Source of the DNA: Candidula unifasciata | Taxonomy: Eukaryota > Mollusca > Gastropoda > Stylommatophora > Geomitridae | Direction of reading: 5' to 3' | Length of the DNA stretch: 64,000 nucleotides | NCBI GenBank assembly: GCA_905116865.2 | Contig: CAJHNH020000710.1 | Span: 117,360 to 181,359 of the forward strand | Shown: piece after piece, positions 9,393 to 20,700 of the stretch | Layout: each line of letters starts with the position of its first letter | How positions within the stretch are numbered: the stretch's first letter is position 1 | Translations under genes and position numbers: made by a program | Notes under the pieces: model-generated | What the model saw: the letters and a program-made list of their open reading frames with translations, nothing else | Database searches by the model: none | What the model was told of the DNA's origin: nothing

Positions 9393-10592
9393 ATGGATAA
9401 GTCAAAAAGAGAAGCAAATAAACTCCAGCCAACCAAGATGAGGGGAGGCTCTTCAAATAGAAGAAGTATGACACGGTGTGGAGAAAGCCGTAAGGAGTCC
9501 GGATCGTTGACTTACCTCCTCTCAGCTAGGAAAACCTCCAGAATTGGCACGTGGAATGTTAGAACTCTCTATGATATAGGGAGAACAATGGAAGTAGCAA
9601 AGGAAATGAAACATTATAGAATTAGTATTTTGGGGTTATGTGAAACTAGATGGACTGGGACAGGGAAAAGTATTCTCAATTCAGGAGAAACTATTTTGTT
9701 CTCAGGACACACAGAGGAAAATTCGCCGCACAGTGAAGGAGTGGCCCTGATGCTATCAAAAGAAGCAGACAGAGCACTAATAGAATGGGAAGCTGTGAGT
9801 CCCAGAATAATAAGAGCATCTTTTAGAACAGTAAAACAGAAGGTGAACATGTCGGTAATACAGTGTTATGCACCAACAAATGATAAAGATGCATCTGTTA
9901 AGGAAGAATTTTACATGCAGCTTCAGAATATTATAAATAATGAAAGAAAGGGCAACTTAAAAATTTTGATGGGTGACTTGAATGCTAAGATAGGATCAGA
10001 CAACACAGGTTATGAAGAAATTATGGGGAGACATGGTCTAGGAGAAATGAATGAAAATGGAGAATTGTTCACAAATTTTTGTGCAGGTAACCAGTATGTT
10101 ATTGGTGGAAGTATTTTTCCCCATAAAAGAATACACAAGGCAACATGGGAATCACCAGACCATAAGACAACTAATCAAATTGACCACATATGTATTAACA
10201 AAAAGTTTAGATCATCCCTTTACGATGTTAGGGCTTTCAGAGGTGCCGATGTATTTACTGACCATTTCCTGGTGATAAGTAAAATCAAGTTGAAACTAAA
10301 AAGATATATAACATCTTATAATCATAGAAACCAATATAATGTAGGCTTTCTCAGAGATAAAGAAATTAAGGAACAGTTCTCAGTCACGGTCTCTAATAAG
10401 TACCAGGTGTTGCAGCAGTTAGCTGAAGATGTCAACACAGAAGTCTGCTGGGATCAGATCAAAGGAATCTGGAATGAATCTTGCGTAGAAGTTCTTGGCA
10501 AGAAAGAAAGGAAACATAAAGCATGGATAACACCAGAAACCATTAAACTGATTGAAGACAGGAAAAGTAAAAAGGCAGAATTTAAACAATAG
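9393..10592 (+). CDS. RTE N-terminal region and APE endonuclease (frame before the shift)
   Basis: I chose the ATG at 9393 because it sits in a strong context (ACCATGG). The frame is open upstream to 9249, but only through the structured leader. After about 50 basic, Ser-rich residues comes an exonuclease-endonuclease-phosphatase fold: GTWNVRTL, LCETRWTGTG, VIQCYAPTND, ILMGDLNAKIG, HKATWESPD, NQIDHICIN and ADVFTDHFLV. These hold the expected Asn, Glu, Asp/Asn and the final Asp-His catalytic pairs. The domain nicks target DNA to start target-primed reverse transcription. The frame ends at TAG 10590-10592 in the linker, at LIEDRKSKKAE, where related proteins continue. The rest of the protein follows in the +1 frame. 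Confidence 0.9.
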   Translation: MDKSKREANKLQPTKMRGGSSNRRSMTRCGESRKESGSLTYLLSARKTSRIGTWNVRTLYDIGRTMEVAKEMKHYRISILGLCETRWTGTGKSILNSGETILFSGHTEENSPHSEGVALMLSKEADRALIEWEAVSPRIIRASFRTVKQKVNMSVIQCYAPTNDKDASVKEEFYMQLQNIINNERKGNLKILMGDLNAKIGSDNTGYEEIMGRHGLGEMNENGELFTNFCAGNQYVIGGSIFPHKRIHKATWESPDHKTTNQIDHICINKKFRSSLYDVRAFRGADVFTDHFLVISKIKLKLKRYITSYNHRNQYNVGFLRDKEIKEQFSVTVSNKYQVLQQLAEDVNTEVCWDQIKGIWNESCVEVLGKKERKHKAWITPETIKLIEDRKSKKAEFKQ

Positions 10593-12459
10593 CAAAACTA
10601 GAGCTGCTAAAGCTAGAGCTCAGGAGAATTGCACAGAAGCCAACAAGGAAGTTAGGAGGCATATAAGGGCAGATAAAGTGAAATATCTAAATGATCTAGC
10701 ACAAGAAGCGGAGACAGCAGCAGCAAAAGGTAACCTCAGAGAACTTTACAGCAACACAAGAAAATTAGTAGGTAAATATAGTCAGCCAACTGGATCAATC
10801 AAAAATAGTCAAGGAAAGGTACTTACTAACACTAAAGATCAAATGGACAGATGGGTTGAATATTTTGAAATGCTTCTAAATAGACCAGGCCCAGAGGTTC
10901 CCCCAGATATCCAGCCTTTAGAAATGGAACTGAATATCAACTGTGAGATACCATCCAAAGAGGAAATTAGAAAAGCTATAAATCTTCTTAAGGAAGGAAA
11001 GGCGTCAGGCCCAGATGGTATCCCAGCTGAAGCCATCAGGACCAACATAAACACATCAACAGAATTGCTACATAGATTATTCAGTAAAGTCTGGGAGACC
11101 GAAGAAATACCAGCAGACTGGAGGGAAGGATATCTTGTGAAACTGCCCAAAAAAGGTGATCTACAGGAGTGTGAAAACTATAGAGGAATTATGTTGCTGT
11201 CAGTTCCTGGAAAAATATTAAGTAGAATTATTTTGGAAAGATTAAAAGATGCTATTGATAAAATGCTAAGAGATGAGCAGGCGGGTTTTCGGTCCAACAG
11301 ATCCTGTACTGATCAGATAGCCACATTACGTATTATAATAGAGCAAAGCATTGAACTGAACTCACCACTTTACATTGGATTTATAGACTATGAAAAAGCA
11401 TTTGACAGCATTGATAGGGAATCTCTCTGGAAATTGATGGGGCACTATGGAATCCCACAGAAAATTATCAACTTAGTAAAGGCAACATATAAAGACATGA
11501 AATGTCGAGTTCTTCATGAGGGAAAGCTAACAGATGCATTTGAAATAAAAACAGGTGTGCGACAGGGATGTCTTTTGTCGCCTCTCCTATTTTTACTGGC
11601 TATAGACTGGACTATGAAAACAGTAACTGCTAACACCAAGAATGGAATTCAGTGGACCCCTACAAAACAGCTTGATGATCTGGACTTCGCTGATGATATT
11701 GCCCTTCTGTCCCATTCACGGAATCAGATACAAGATAAATTAAATATACTTAATGCGAGATCACAGCAGCTTGGTCTGAAAATCCATAAAGGAAAGACAA
11801 AGATAATGAGAATAAATCAGGCAAATAGTAATGTGGTTTCTCTTGATGGCACCCCACTCCAAGACGTGGAGTCGTACACCTATTTGGGCAGTAATGTAGA
11901 TAAAGATGGAGGAACTGATAGAGATATTAAAATAAGAATACAAAAGGCAAGAGGGGCTTTCATAGCACTAGGGAATTTGTGGAGGTCAAAAGAAATTAAA
12001 AGAAATACTAAACTAAAAATTTTTAATTCTAATGTCAAATCAGTACTATTGTATGGGGCGGAAACATGGAGAACAACGAAGGCAATTACTAATAAATTAC
12101 AGACATTCATTAACTGGTGCCTGCGCAGAATAGAGGGAATAAAATGGTATGATAGAATAACTAATGTAGAACTTTGGGAGAGAACTAAACAGGCTCCAGT
12201 GGATCAGGAGGTGAGGAAAAGATGCTGGCGTTGGATAGGGCACACACTGAGAAAACAGGAGAACAGCATAACTAGAATGTCTTTGCATTGGAACCCACAG
12301 GGGCATAGGAATAAAGGAAGGCCAAAAAACACATGGAGAAGAGAGCTGGAGAATGAGGTTAGAAAGATTGGGAGGACATGGGGAGAGCTCCATGTAATGG
12401 CGAAGGATAGAACGACTTGGCGTGAGTTGGTTGAGGGCCTATGCTCCATTGGGGGATAA
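10580..12459 (+). CDS. RTE linker, reverse transcriptase and C-terminal region (frame after the shift)
   Basis: This continues the endonuclease frame after a shift near 10577-10590; the overlap is within 10552-10592. The first ATG in this frame (10552) is not likely to be the natural start. The protein runs NNSKTRAAKARAQ, a coiled linker, then KASGPDGIPAEAI, WREGYLVKLPKKGD, NYRGIMLLSVPGKI, DEQAGFRSNRSCTDQI, FIDYEKAFDSIDRESLW, GVRQGCLLSPLLF, LDFADDIALL (catalytic Asp pair), GLKIHKGKTKIM and YTYLGSNVD. A basic C-terminus (WIGHTLRK, KGRPKNTWRREL) ends at TAA 12457-12459. All seven reverse transcriptase blocks are present with intact catalytic residues. One extra base relative to an intact frame would explain the break; programmed frameshifting is possible but less likely because RTE proteins are normally a single ORF. 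Confidence 0.92.
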
Positions 12460-12473
12460 AAAGGCAGAAGAAG

Positions 12474-14594
12474 AATAATATTTCTGTGCATGAAATATTT
12501 CAAAGCAAGGTATAACACACAGTGCAACATCAGTCTTTGCATGTGTATCTGGTTTCGCGTTGCTTTTTGCGCATAACACACACTTTCTTGCTGGGCCCTT
12601 CTTCTGTGATGTTTTGGACTCTATTGTTGACAGGAAATGTCTTTGCACCAACCGCAGTGGCAGATCTTCACTCCTTTGTCCTCCTACACGCTTTCTCTGT
12701 TCTTTACAATATTTTCCTAGAATTTCTCTGATAAGAGTTAGGTGAAAATCGGCAACAGGAATGTTTTTCCCCACAACAATGTTATATAAGCAATGCGCAT
12801 TTAACACCGAGAGATCTAACACATGAGAAAAAAAAAGCTTTTTGTACCATTTCACAGTTTTTCTAATAGACTCAATTGAACTAAGAATAAGAAGTATGTC
12901 AGTACGATCTACTGAACCCCATGCATTGGTTGTAATCCACAACACACTTTGGCTTTACAATATTTAGGCCAGTTTTCCAATCCTTTTTTCCCTGTTACCA
13001 TATCTGAATTATAGCATGTTGTTAGCATCCATACCTCATGTTTATCAGACCATTTCATGGCTAGCAAAGTTGAAGCAGACTTGGAGCTAATCTCTCCTTT
13101 ATTCAACTTTTCCTCCATTTTTGGCAAATGTTTCCTCATTTTTCACACAGTGCCACAAGCATTTGTAGCCTGAGCATGAAGCCACATAAATAGTTCTGGA
13201 CTAGTGTACCAATTATCTACATAAAGTCTGTGGCCTTTTTGTAGATAGGGGGTCAGTAGACACAATATCAGGCCCCAGCCCTAAACCTGACACAGTAATG
13301 TCGCTGTTGACACTAGTGCACAGTATGAAATCTTAAATGTATCCTGTACTGCAGTCACACATAACAAAAGTTTTCATGTCAAATCTACTTCTCTTTGACG
13401 GAATGTACTGTTTGAAAGACAATCTTCCTTTGTAAAGAAGTATTGATTCATCGATAACCACATCCCGATAAAATGAAAATGCACCATGAAACGATGCGTG
13501 CAGACTATCAATAATATGTCTAATTGTGTCCAGTCTATCGCCGCCTGCATTAGCCTTGTTGTCTGAGAAATATAACATTCTCAAAAATAGTAAAAATCTG
13601 TCCCTCAACATTATTTCACTGAACACAGGACTTTTTAGCAGTCTTTGCTCCAGTACTCATTTACTTTTAGTTTCTTTGTTCTTGGCATTAGCAGACAGAC
13701 AGCAAAAAAAAAAAAATAGTTCGTCCAAATCTGTGACATGAACTTGTAGTGACAGGTGCCTTCTTAATTACTTCCTTGCAGAACCTGTTACTTTCCTCTG
13801 CGATGAAAGTTATCAGTGATTCCGTGAAAAATAGTTGGAGAAAAAAAATGAAGCACTGAACTGTTTGAATTTACAGTAGCAGAAATACAGCCAAAGATGG
13901 AGTCATCAAAATTATGCACTATTGTATGGATACATTATCAGGATGTGGTATAAAATCAGTTGACCAAGACAATTGATCAATTTTGTGCCGTTTTGATGGC
14001 ACTTTATTGTCGCTGCTCTCTGATTCCGATGATGAGGATGTCGGACAGGCAAACAGCTTTTTATTGGACAGGCCGGTCTGAGCCGTCCATATTGAGGGCC
14101 TAGTAAAATCTTCTTGTTTACTGTCAGAAGTACACATTTCAAAGTCATCTTTGCTATCACTCCCTGACAGAAACTCCATTAATTCTTCATCAACTTTAAC
14201 AAATTTTCTTGACATTTTGTACTAACGAAGTTTAGAATAATCCAAAAGCACAAAAATATATCAGGGCACAAAATACAGATCAGTGACAACGCTGTCACTG
14301 TAAACAAAGCGACGGAATAACACAGAATGCAGTAAACACACCTTAAACACACCTAAATGCATGTGCCAGTGCTTTTAATCGTATGTAAATGGGTCAGTTG
14401 AATCTAAATATAGCTAATGTATATTGCTATTTGGCCCCTGAAATAAGAGGTCACAGAAATCTGTAAGGAAAGTCCAAAAACGGGTTGTTACGTCCATAGC
14501 ACAGGAAGGGGGGGGGGGGGTCAAGAAAAAAAAAATAACTTCCAAAGACTGGCGTAGCAGTGTATGGGAAAAGACATCCATAGCAAAGAAGGGG
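12474..14594 (-). mobile_element. piggyBac-type DNA transposon remnant
   Basis: Its right end on this strand is marked by TTAA at 14595-14598 followed inward by CCCCTTCTTTGCTATGG, the expected TTAA target plus C-rich terminus. The transposase reads leftward from 14215. The RTE insertion at 9242-12473 separates its last codon from its 3' flank, so the other terminus should lie left of 9231. I could not recognise it there. The right flank contains a second similar motif (CCATAGCACAGG near 14495 against CCATAGCAAAG near 14580), and a 13-bp poly(G) lies between them. Confidence 0.75.
12484..14215 (-). pseudogene. piggyBac transposase (PGBD-like), frameshifted
   Basis: It starts at MSRKFVKVDEELMEFLSGSD (14215), an acidic Ser-rich N-terminus as usual in the family. 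After frameshifts, 13626-13333 gives FSEIMLRDRFLLFLRMLYF, then VVIDESILLYKGRL and SFKQYIPSKRSRFDMKTFV, the DDE_Tnp_1_7 core. The block 13139-12909 gives SSKSASTLLAMKWSDKHEV and the following MLTT segment. 12945-12484 gives the C-terminus with a cysteine-rich RKCVLCAKS end and CFEIFHAQKYY. Removing the RTE restores TAT TAT TAG directly after HAQK, so the original stop sat at the insertion site. At least three frame changes and several stops make it inactive. It is a PGBD4-like cut-and-paste transposase by resemblance. Confidence 0.85.
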
Positions 14595-14598
14595 TTAA

Positions 14599-14898
14599 TT
14601 GTAATGTTTCACAACAATTAATTTTTTTTATTTGCACATGCATTCTGTACATACAGGGCTTTCTCTTGAAATTTCAGACACTGTGTTGAGTATACCGTAT
14701 TGCTGTCTTTGTTTTTTTTTTTGCTGATTGTTGCTTATTTTAGATATACAATTAGCTGTCAATAGTTGTATTTGTGTGATGTTTGAGATTACTCTTTCTC
14801 CTCTTTTGTTGTTTCAGTACGAAGTCCAATTGTGTCGCCTGGCCTGATCTGGGTTGTCCCATTTTCATTTTAAGGCTATCCTCCGAAAAGCGGTCCAG
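14599..14898. other. Non-coding stretch
   Basis: AT-rich. It contains CTCTTTTGTTGTTTCAG at about 14801-14817, which would serve as a splice acceptor, but I see no convincing exon after it before the foldback element starts. Confidence 0.3.
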
Positions 14899-15227
14899 AA
14901 TTATCGAGGCCGAAAATATATCCTAACAGGGCCTCAGTCACATGTAAATTGCGGACTTCCGGCGACTTAAATTGCGGACTTCTGACGACTATACCGCTGA
15001 GAGTATCTTGCGCAGCACGGGGCTAAACTAGATGGCTGAGACTCATGAGCAACAGCTTTCGCATCTCCTGCAGCTTTGCTCGTGAGTCCGAGCCATCTAT
15101 TTTCGCCCCGCGGTGGCGGTATAGTCCACGGAAGACCGCAATTCGTTGGTGGTGGTATAGTCCCCGGAAGTCAGAAATTTACATGTGACTGAGGCCCTGT
15201 TAGGGTATATTTTCGGCCTCTATAATT
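14899..15227. mobile_element. 329-bp foldback (MITE-like) element
   Basis: The outer 52 nt, 14899-14950, are the inverse of 15176-15227 with two mismatches (AATTAT(C/A)GAGGCCG at the left end). The symmetry continues inward: ACTTCCGG at 14957-14964 against CCGGAAGT at 15164-15171, GACTATACCGC near 14987 against GCGGTATAGTC near 15116, and AGATGGCT near 15030 against AGCCATCT near 15093. The whole unit can fold into a hairpin of about 150 bp with a loop near 15060. There is no ORF. The AATTAT/ATAATT ends leave the target duplication ambiguous. Confidence 0.88.
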
Positions 15228-15721
15228 AAAATAATTTGGGACCGTTATACAATACAGAGGATAGTCCATTTTTATACCAGGTGTTCATCTGTCTCTTGCG
15301 ATGCTTATCAGTTATAGTAGAAACTGTTGGTAATATTGTAATAATAATATAAAGCCCATGCTCTGCACATAGTTCCAATATACGCTGCCCAGTCATTGCT
15401 GATGCTGTAAATTAATATGACGATGTAAACAGTATGTGTTATTCAACGGATGTAGAGCTAAGAGAGTATCACTGATAGTTATAGTTATAGTTATACTATC
15501 AGCTGCCGAATTGAAGAACCATCTCATCTGGTCTCCGACATGTCAACTAATTACATCAATCAACGTATACAAAAAAAAAGTAACAACTTCAGACTTACAG
15601 GCAGTAAATAAATAGTTATGTACCAAAGTTTCTCGACCAAACTATATCCAACAAGAAGAAAGTCACACGTAAACACCGGACGACATGTTTGTATAGACCG
15701 CCACAGTCTTCTGTTCAAAAC
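15228..15721. other. Non-coding stretch
   Basis: No gene is seen. A short TAGTTA repeat (TAGTTATAGTTATAGTTATA) lies near 15476-15495. Confidence 0.4.
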
Positions 15722-17039
15722 CAGGGTTGCCAGATTAAAAAAAAAACCTTCATTTTATGCCAAACCATTACCCAAAATATGCCAGAAAAATGCCAGATAA
15801 AATGTAACGTACTCGCTTCACATCTAAAACTATAGATTGAATTCTTCACTGCCATCCTCACTGGAACAAGTGAAAGACACAGCGTAAACTTTTTCGGATG
15901 TAAAATCTTAAAGCATTTTCTCAGATGGGATGAAATCTTTGCAACTCATCTATAATGACGGCATATTTCTTGTTCCGAAAATCACCAGTAATGTCACCCT
16001 TAAGTGCCGGCGCTAACATATTTGTTATTAGGCTTGAACATTTAGTTATATGCGACTGTATGTGCTCCTCTCCAGATGGGTGTATCAGACGCAGGACATC
16101 TTGCTCATGATAGGAAGGTTTTCCGGAGGGTTGTTATGGCAGCGAGGTTCCGCGAGGGACATTCTACTGAATGAATGAATAAATGTGCTCCAATATACTC
16201 CCCCGACCATGCGCTCTTAGGATTTCACTTAGATGATCAGTTGTGCGTATTGCACAATGGCAGGTCATGCCTATAGCAAGTTGCAACCCTGCTGCCTTTA
16301 ACTTTATCATTACTTTGCCTAGGAGTTATTGTTGTAATAATCTGTGACTGGCTTTTTGACTGAGTTTTTATCCTGTTTTTATCGGATTTTTCATGATTTG
16401 ATATGCTACTAATTCTTGGTGCAACAGTGCACTGACACAGTTTACAATAGTCTGCTTCTGATCCGTCTGAAGATCTTTTGAGCCGTGGCTATGTTTTCTT
16501 CCAGTTACTATTATACTTGCAATGTCTTAAGATGCTTTCCATTTTTTTGATGACGTGGCCATTGGTAAAAGTAATAAAATCTATCACAGATAGAACTAGG
16601 TCTCTATCCTCTCTATTTTTTGTCCTCAAGTAGTTTCTCAACCGTCTGAATCACTTGGTATCAGTGGTGGGTTTTGGTTTCATTTATTCTAGTGGATTAA
16701 TATAAATTACAGAGGGCCTGGGTTTATCGAATTCATGATCCGTTTAGGAGACAACAAATACAATAAGAAATGGTGCGAATCTCAGTTAGTCAGTACCAGG
16801 ACATCACAATAAAGTCAAACTGAAACAAAGATGGTAACTGTAGATCTAAATTGCTTTTAGCAAATCTGTGTGTTTCTAACGGAGTAGCCATGAAACAAAT
16901 GTGAGCACATCTTGATAAGAAAGGCCAGGAAAAGCCCAAATATGCCAAAATATACCAGTTCATTATCTTATGCCAGTTCAATTTCCAATATGCCAAATTT
17001 GTGATATCTGGCACAAAAAATGCAAATATGGCAACCCTG
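15722..17039 (-). mobile_element. hAT element, decayed, with perfect 8-bp target duplication
   Basis: Left terminus CAGGGTTGCCAGATT (15722) and right terminus ending ATATGGCAACCCTG (17039) are inverted over about 11 bp. TTCAAAAC occurs at 15714-15721 and 17040-17047, a perfect 8-bp duplication as hAT elements make. Minus-strand remnants near 16030-15930 read MLAPALKGDITGDFRNKKYA then VIIDE, like the first catalytic Asp region of hAT transposases, so this is a decayed autonomous copy. The subterminal regions share ATATGCCA motifs on both sides. Confidence 0.85.
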
Positions 17040-17053
17040 TTCAAAACACTGCG

Positions 17054-19381
17054 CAGTGTTGCCACTTTTCTTTGACAAAAAACATCCAGAATGGAGTCTA
17101 AAAATATCTTAAAATATCTAAATCTGCGTGGAAAACATCTGGAAGAAAACATCCAAATGGAAAGTGTCCCAAATTACATAGCTATTGATATGACTTACCT
17201 TTTAGAATCATGTCCTCATCTTCACTGATGTCTGCCTCACAATATCCACAGGATAAACTTAGCTTGGATGATGAAGTTGAAGCTTCAGATCCAAAATGAC
17301 TCTGGCATACTTTAGCTGTTCCAATTTCTTTTAATACACAATCAGGGTACTGATAAGTGGAACAGCATGTTCCTACTCTCATCAGTCCGAATTTTATTGT
17401 CAAGATAGCATTTAAGAGGTCAAATTTCATCCTGTTTATTAGGTTAGATTTGATATAATTCATAGCACTGAACACTCTTTCTACGTCAGCATTTGAGGGA
17501 GTAGTATCATGGCAGTCATGGCACATTCAATGAGCTTACAGAATGGACTGTTTGATAAGACATCTTTAAATTGTCTCACTTCACTCCAAAACGCTTAAGT
17601 TTCTGTTTTGTTTGTCCATTCAACTAAGTTTATTTTGGTTAACTGATATTCTGCTTCCGCGACACTATTATCAGTAGCCCCTAAAAATGTCATACCTTGA
17701 CAATATTTAGGTGTGCCCTTTTCTGACTGAAGTATGTTGCTCACAGAAAAGAGTGAAATATTTTTCAATACATCTAGATTTTCAGGAAGTCTCTGCTTCA
17801 GTTGCTTGAATAATGAGATAAGGAAATCTTCACAGCGTTTTCTTAAGTTGTTCTCTTCATTCTCTCTTAACAGTTCTTTTGTTTTTAAATTATCCATTTT
17901 TCATTCGATTTGATATCCAAGGTATGGCTTAGGAGCCAAATAGCTCTCTATAGTGCAAGTGAGCAAATCAGATTTAGAAGTTGGCAACACCAGTATTTTA
18001 CCAACTAAATGAAATAGTAAAGTGAGATCGTCAAGTAATTTAACTTTATCCAGATTCGAACAATTTTTTAACTTTTTGCATTTCCATTAGAATAGAGAAG
18101 GAATGCCAAATTTGTTTCATCACTATACATTCCATATATTTCAAAGTCGTTTTACACTTGTAGAGCTTTTAAGAAGGAGATCGGAGCACCTATGGATCTG
18201 TCCGGAGTGCTGTGATGATAATCCTTTCTAATCACTAATCACTAATCACTAACTTATCATAAACGCCATTGTTTATACTTACCATCACCGAGGCATTATC
18301 GGTATTAATTGCAGCTCAATTCTTCAGGTCTTACTGTTTGCTGATTAAATGTTTCTTCAGTTCTTGAACTATACTTTCTGCATCGCACTATTCCAATTGA
18401 ACTAGTCCAAGATATCTAGAAACTACTTTGTATTGTTGCTGTAATGTATAATACACACACCAAGCACTTTCAGTACCGAGATATCATTTGATTCGTCTAA
18501 TAAAAACCTGTATTTATTTGTAGAAATATCACTGATCAAATCTTTTTCAAAGTGATAAAATAAAGTATTTCTTATCATATGTGTACTCTTGCTGTGATGC
18601 ATTTTCACATCATCCATAACTCTACTGTCAGAAATAGTGTTTTTTTTAAACAAATCAATCAAATGATCACAGTTTGAAATTGCACAATGACAATTGAAAA
18701 CAATACGACCGATCCTTCAGCTTTTGATGATTCGTTTATCAGTATAGTTTTGAAAACATATGTCAGCGGTGTAATATCTTTGAATGGAACTGCAGTTTTA
18801 TACTTTTTAGTCTCTGCATGACTCTTTAAGTCTTGTATTTTCGCTTTAATTTCACATTTGGAGTACTTACAACGAGCCTTGGTCATATCCCCCGGAACTG
18901 CCATCACCCAGTCTTTAATTTTGTCATCATGCTACCACTCTTTCCGAAATTTTGTTGAAAGGTTGTTTTTTTTTTTCAAAGTAAAAGCCACATATGAAGG
19001 CGAGTAACTATTTTTTTTAATCACATTAAAAAGAAACACATAAAGTCAGCACAGTAAGGATACGGTTGAAACAAAGTTAGTATGATTTACGCGCGCTTTT
19101 AATTAATCAGTACCGGGCTGCCAGATATTTGAGCGTTGACCCCAGTGAGAGTTCAAAGTTTAAGTAATCGCAATTGTCACAATGTACGTGCCAGACCAAA
19201 ACAAAAATGTTGTAGTAAATATTTTACACAGTGATTATTAAAATGACACTAAAAGAAAAAAAAATCTATAAAATATCTAACTCTAAATGAAAAACATCTA
19301 CAATCTAGACGTCAAAAACACCATCTAAATGCAAGGGAAAACATCAAATCTGGATGTAAAACATCCAAAGTACTGCACCTG
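17054..19381 (-). mobile_element. Second hAT element (KIAA1586-like transposase), decayed
   Basis: The left end is CAGTGTTGCCACTTTTC at 17054. Subterminal copies of AAACATCC/AAACATCT occur on both flanks (17080-17155 and 19280-19370), which supports the right end near 19381, although the right terminal repeat is degraded (AAGTACTGCACCTG). I could not establish a target duplication. The left edge lies only 14 bp from the end of the preceding hAT element. Confidence 0.7.
17182..18960 (-). pseudogene. hAT transposase, fragmented
   Basis: Reading leftward: an N-terminal zinc-finger region around 18907 (AVPGDMTKARCKYSKCEIKA then DLKSHAETKKYK), in which one expected zinc-binding Cys appears as Ser. 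Next is KKNTISDSRVMDDVKMHHSK near 18650, then FLLDESNDISV, the first catalytic Asp region. 17897-17595 gives RKRCEDFLISLFKQLKQRLP and related helices. 17526-17182 gives the C-terminal dimerisation block TTPSNADVERVFSAMNYIKS followed by LNAILTIKFGLMRVG. The domain order matches KIAA1586-type hAT transposases. Stops and frame changes between the pieces show that it is dead. Confidence 0.85.
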
Positions 19382-19449
19382 CTTCGTTACTCTCCGTCAA
19401 CCGGAAGTTGGTGGTTATGTCTTTACGGAAACAACCGATTCTAATCTAT

Positions 19450-19735
19450 TTCTTTTTCCTTATCTCATTATTATCATCAAGTGCTTCGTCGACTGACGTG
19501 GGTTATCACCCCTCTTTACAATCTGTCACAATGTATCACTTGTTGACACCCCTTCTAGACATAACAAAAGGCTGTCAAATACCACCTTGCATTGTCTTTT
19601 TCTGTCTCTGTTTCCACACACCTTTCCAGTGGTCTAACATGTTCTAGTTTCCGTCTTCTTACAACACGACCACAAAACCATGATTGTCTCTTTTTGATAT
19701 TTGTGTGATAGGCTGGAAACGACGAAGACTACTGT
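19450..19735 (-). mobile_element. LINE 3' fragment
   Basis: On the minus strand this matches, base by base in blocks, the end of the LINE at 36440-37225. Shared blocks include GACACCCCTT, ACATAACAAAAGGC (here) against ACATGACAAAAGGC, CTTTTTCTGTCTCTG-like and CCAGTGGTC. It encodes only the extreme C-terminus and 3' UTR of that family. Confidence 0.65.
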
Positions 19736-20700
19736 TCAGCAGCTCAAAGATTTTAATTTCTGGTTTTAAAATGACCAAGATGCCACAGGAACAGCTTTTA
19801 ATCTTAGACAGTAAAAGGGGGGGGGGGGGAGAATCTGACCACTGGGTATAAACAGGCAGAACTCATTTAGTATTTTGCTTTTTGACTTCCGGACGGACCA
19901 CGTGGAGACCTACCCGGCTGTTGTAGCTCTGCACTAAGGGCTCGCCAGCATGTGTGTAGGCGACTACAGGGGAAGGCCGTTGTCTGACTGATTTTCCTGG
20001 CTGATCTCACAGTACGTTTCAATTGGTTAACGTACATGTTAAATATGTTTCGGTTTTTGCCATCGTTGAGTTAATCTCGCTGGGCGTATGGTGTCATTAT
20101 CATATTTCCTTGTTAGCTGATGATCGCTTTAGATTCTGGTCAAGCACGTTGGTTGTTGTTAATGCTATTTGTGGACCACGCTGATGTTATGCAAAGTAAA
20201 ATAAACAGCTGTTTAATGTGATTATAATTCATTCGCTTGATTTAATTTAGGATCTGTAGTCCGTGGTTTGTCTAGGCGTATGTACCCATGTAGTTAGGTC
20301 GTCGTCATGTAACTCACCATACAGATATTCATAGTTTGGGTCTCAGTTAAATATTCTAGGATCTCTGCGCAGAAGAACTCCTGTCTTTTCTTTACTTTCC
20401 TGTTTTTGCTGTTTAGCGGGGAACTATTACTTCTGTTCTAATCACAATTTTCCTTTTTATCTCCCCTTCTTCTGTGTTTCTCCTCCTTTATTTTCCCCGC
20501 TAGCACATTTGTGATAAGTTTTCTTCGAGACCTCATTATTATCATCAGTTTCCATTGCTGGTGAACCTTCATGGAGAGGGACAGTTTGCGATCCACTGCT
20601 TGATGTTTACGAATGGCTATTGTCATTTTCTGTCAATATAGTAGCTCTTTTATGTCATTAGTTTATCTTCTAGAGCTGTAGTCTCCAAAATTTGTCGGTG
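19736..20700. other. Non-coding stretch with poly(G)
   Basis: It contains a 13-nt poly(G) at 19817-19829. The minus-strand open frame at 20438-20626 is lysine-rich and has no recognised motif. No gene is supported. Confidence 0.35.

Larger units (their letters stand above)
9242..12473 (+). mobile_element. RTE-clade non-LTR retrotransposon, full length with one frameshift
   Basis: A 3.23-kb element bounded by an 11-bp target-site duplication, AATAATATTTC, at 9231-9241 and 12474-12484. It has a short structured leader, one APE-endonuclease plus reverse transcriptase coding region, a 3' UTR of only about 14 bp, and a GCAGAAGAAGA tail. That layout, with APE then RT in one frame, no RNase H and almost no 3' UTR, is typical of the RTE clade. 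The only lesion I find is a frameshift near 10580. The insertion point is the stop codon of the piggyBac transposase that lies on the opposite strand. It looks young compared with every other LINE in the window. Confidence 0.92.

Noticed and set aside
11761..12581. Minus-strand ORFs across the RTE reverse transcriptase
   Set aside because: Shadow frames of the plus-strand coding region.
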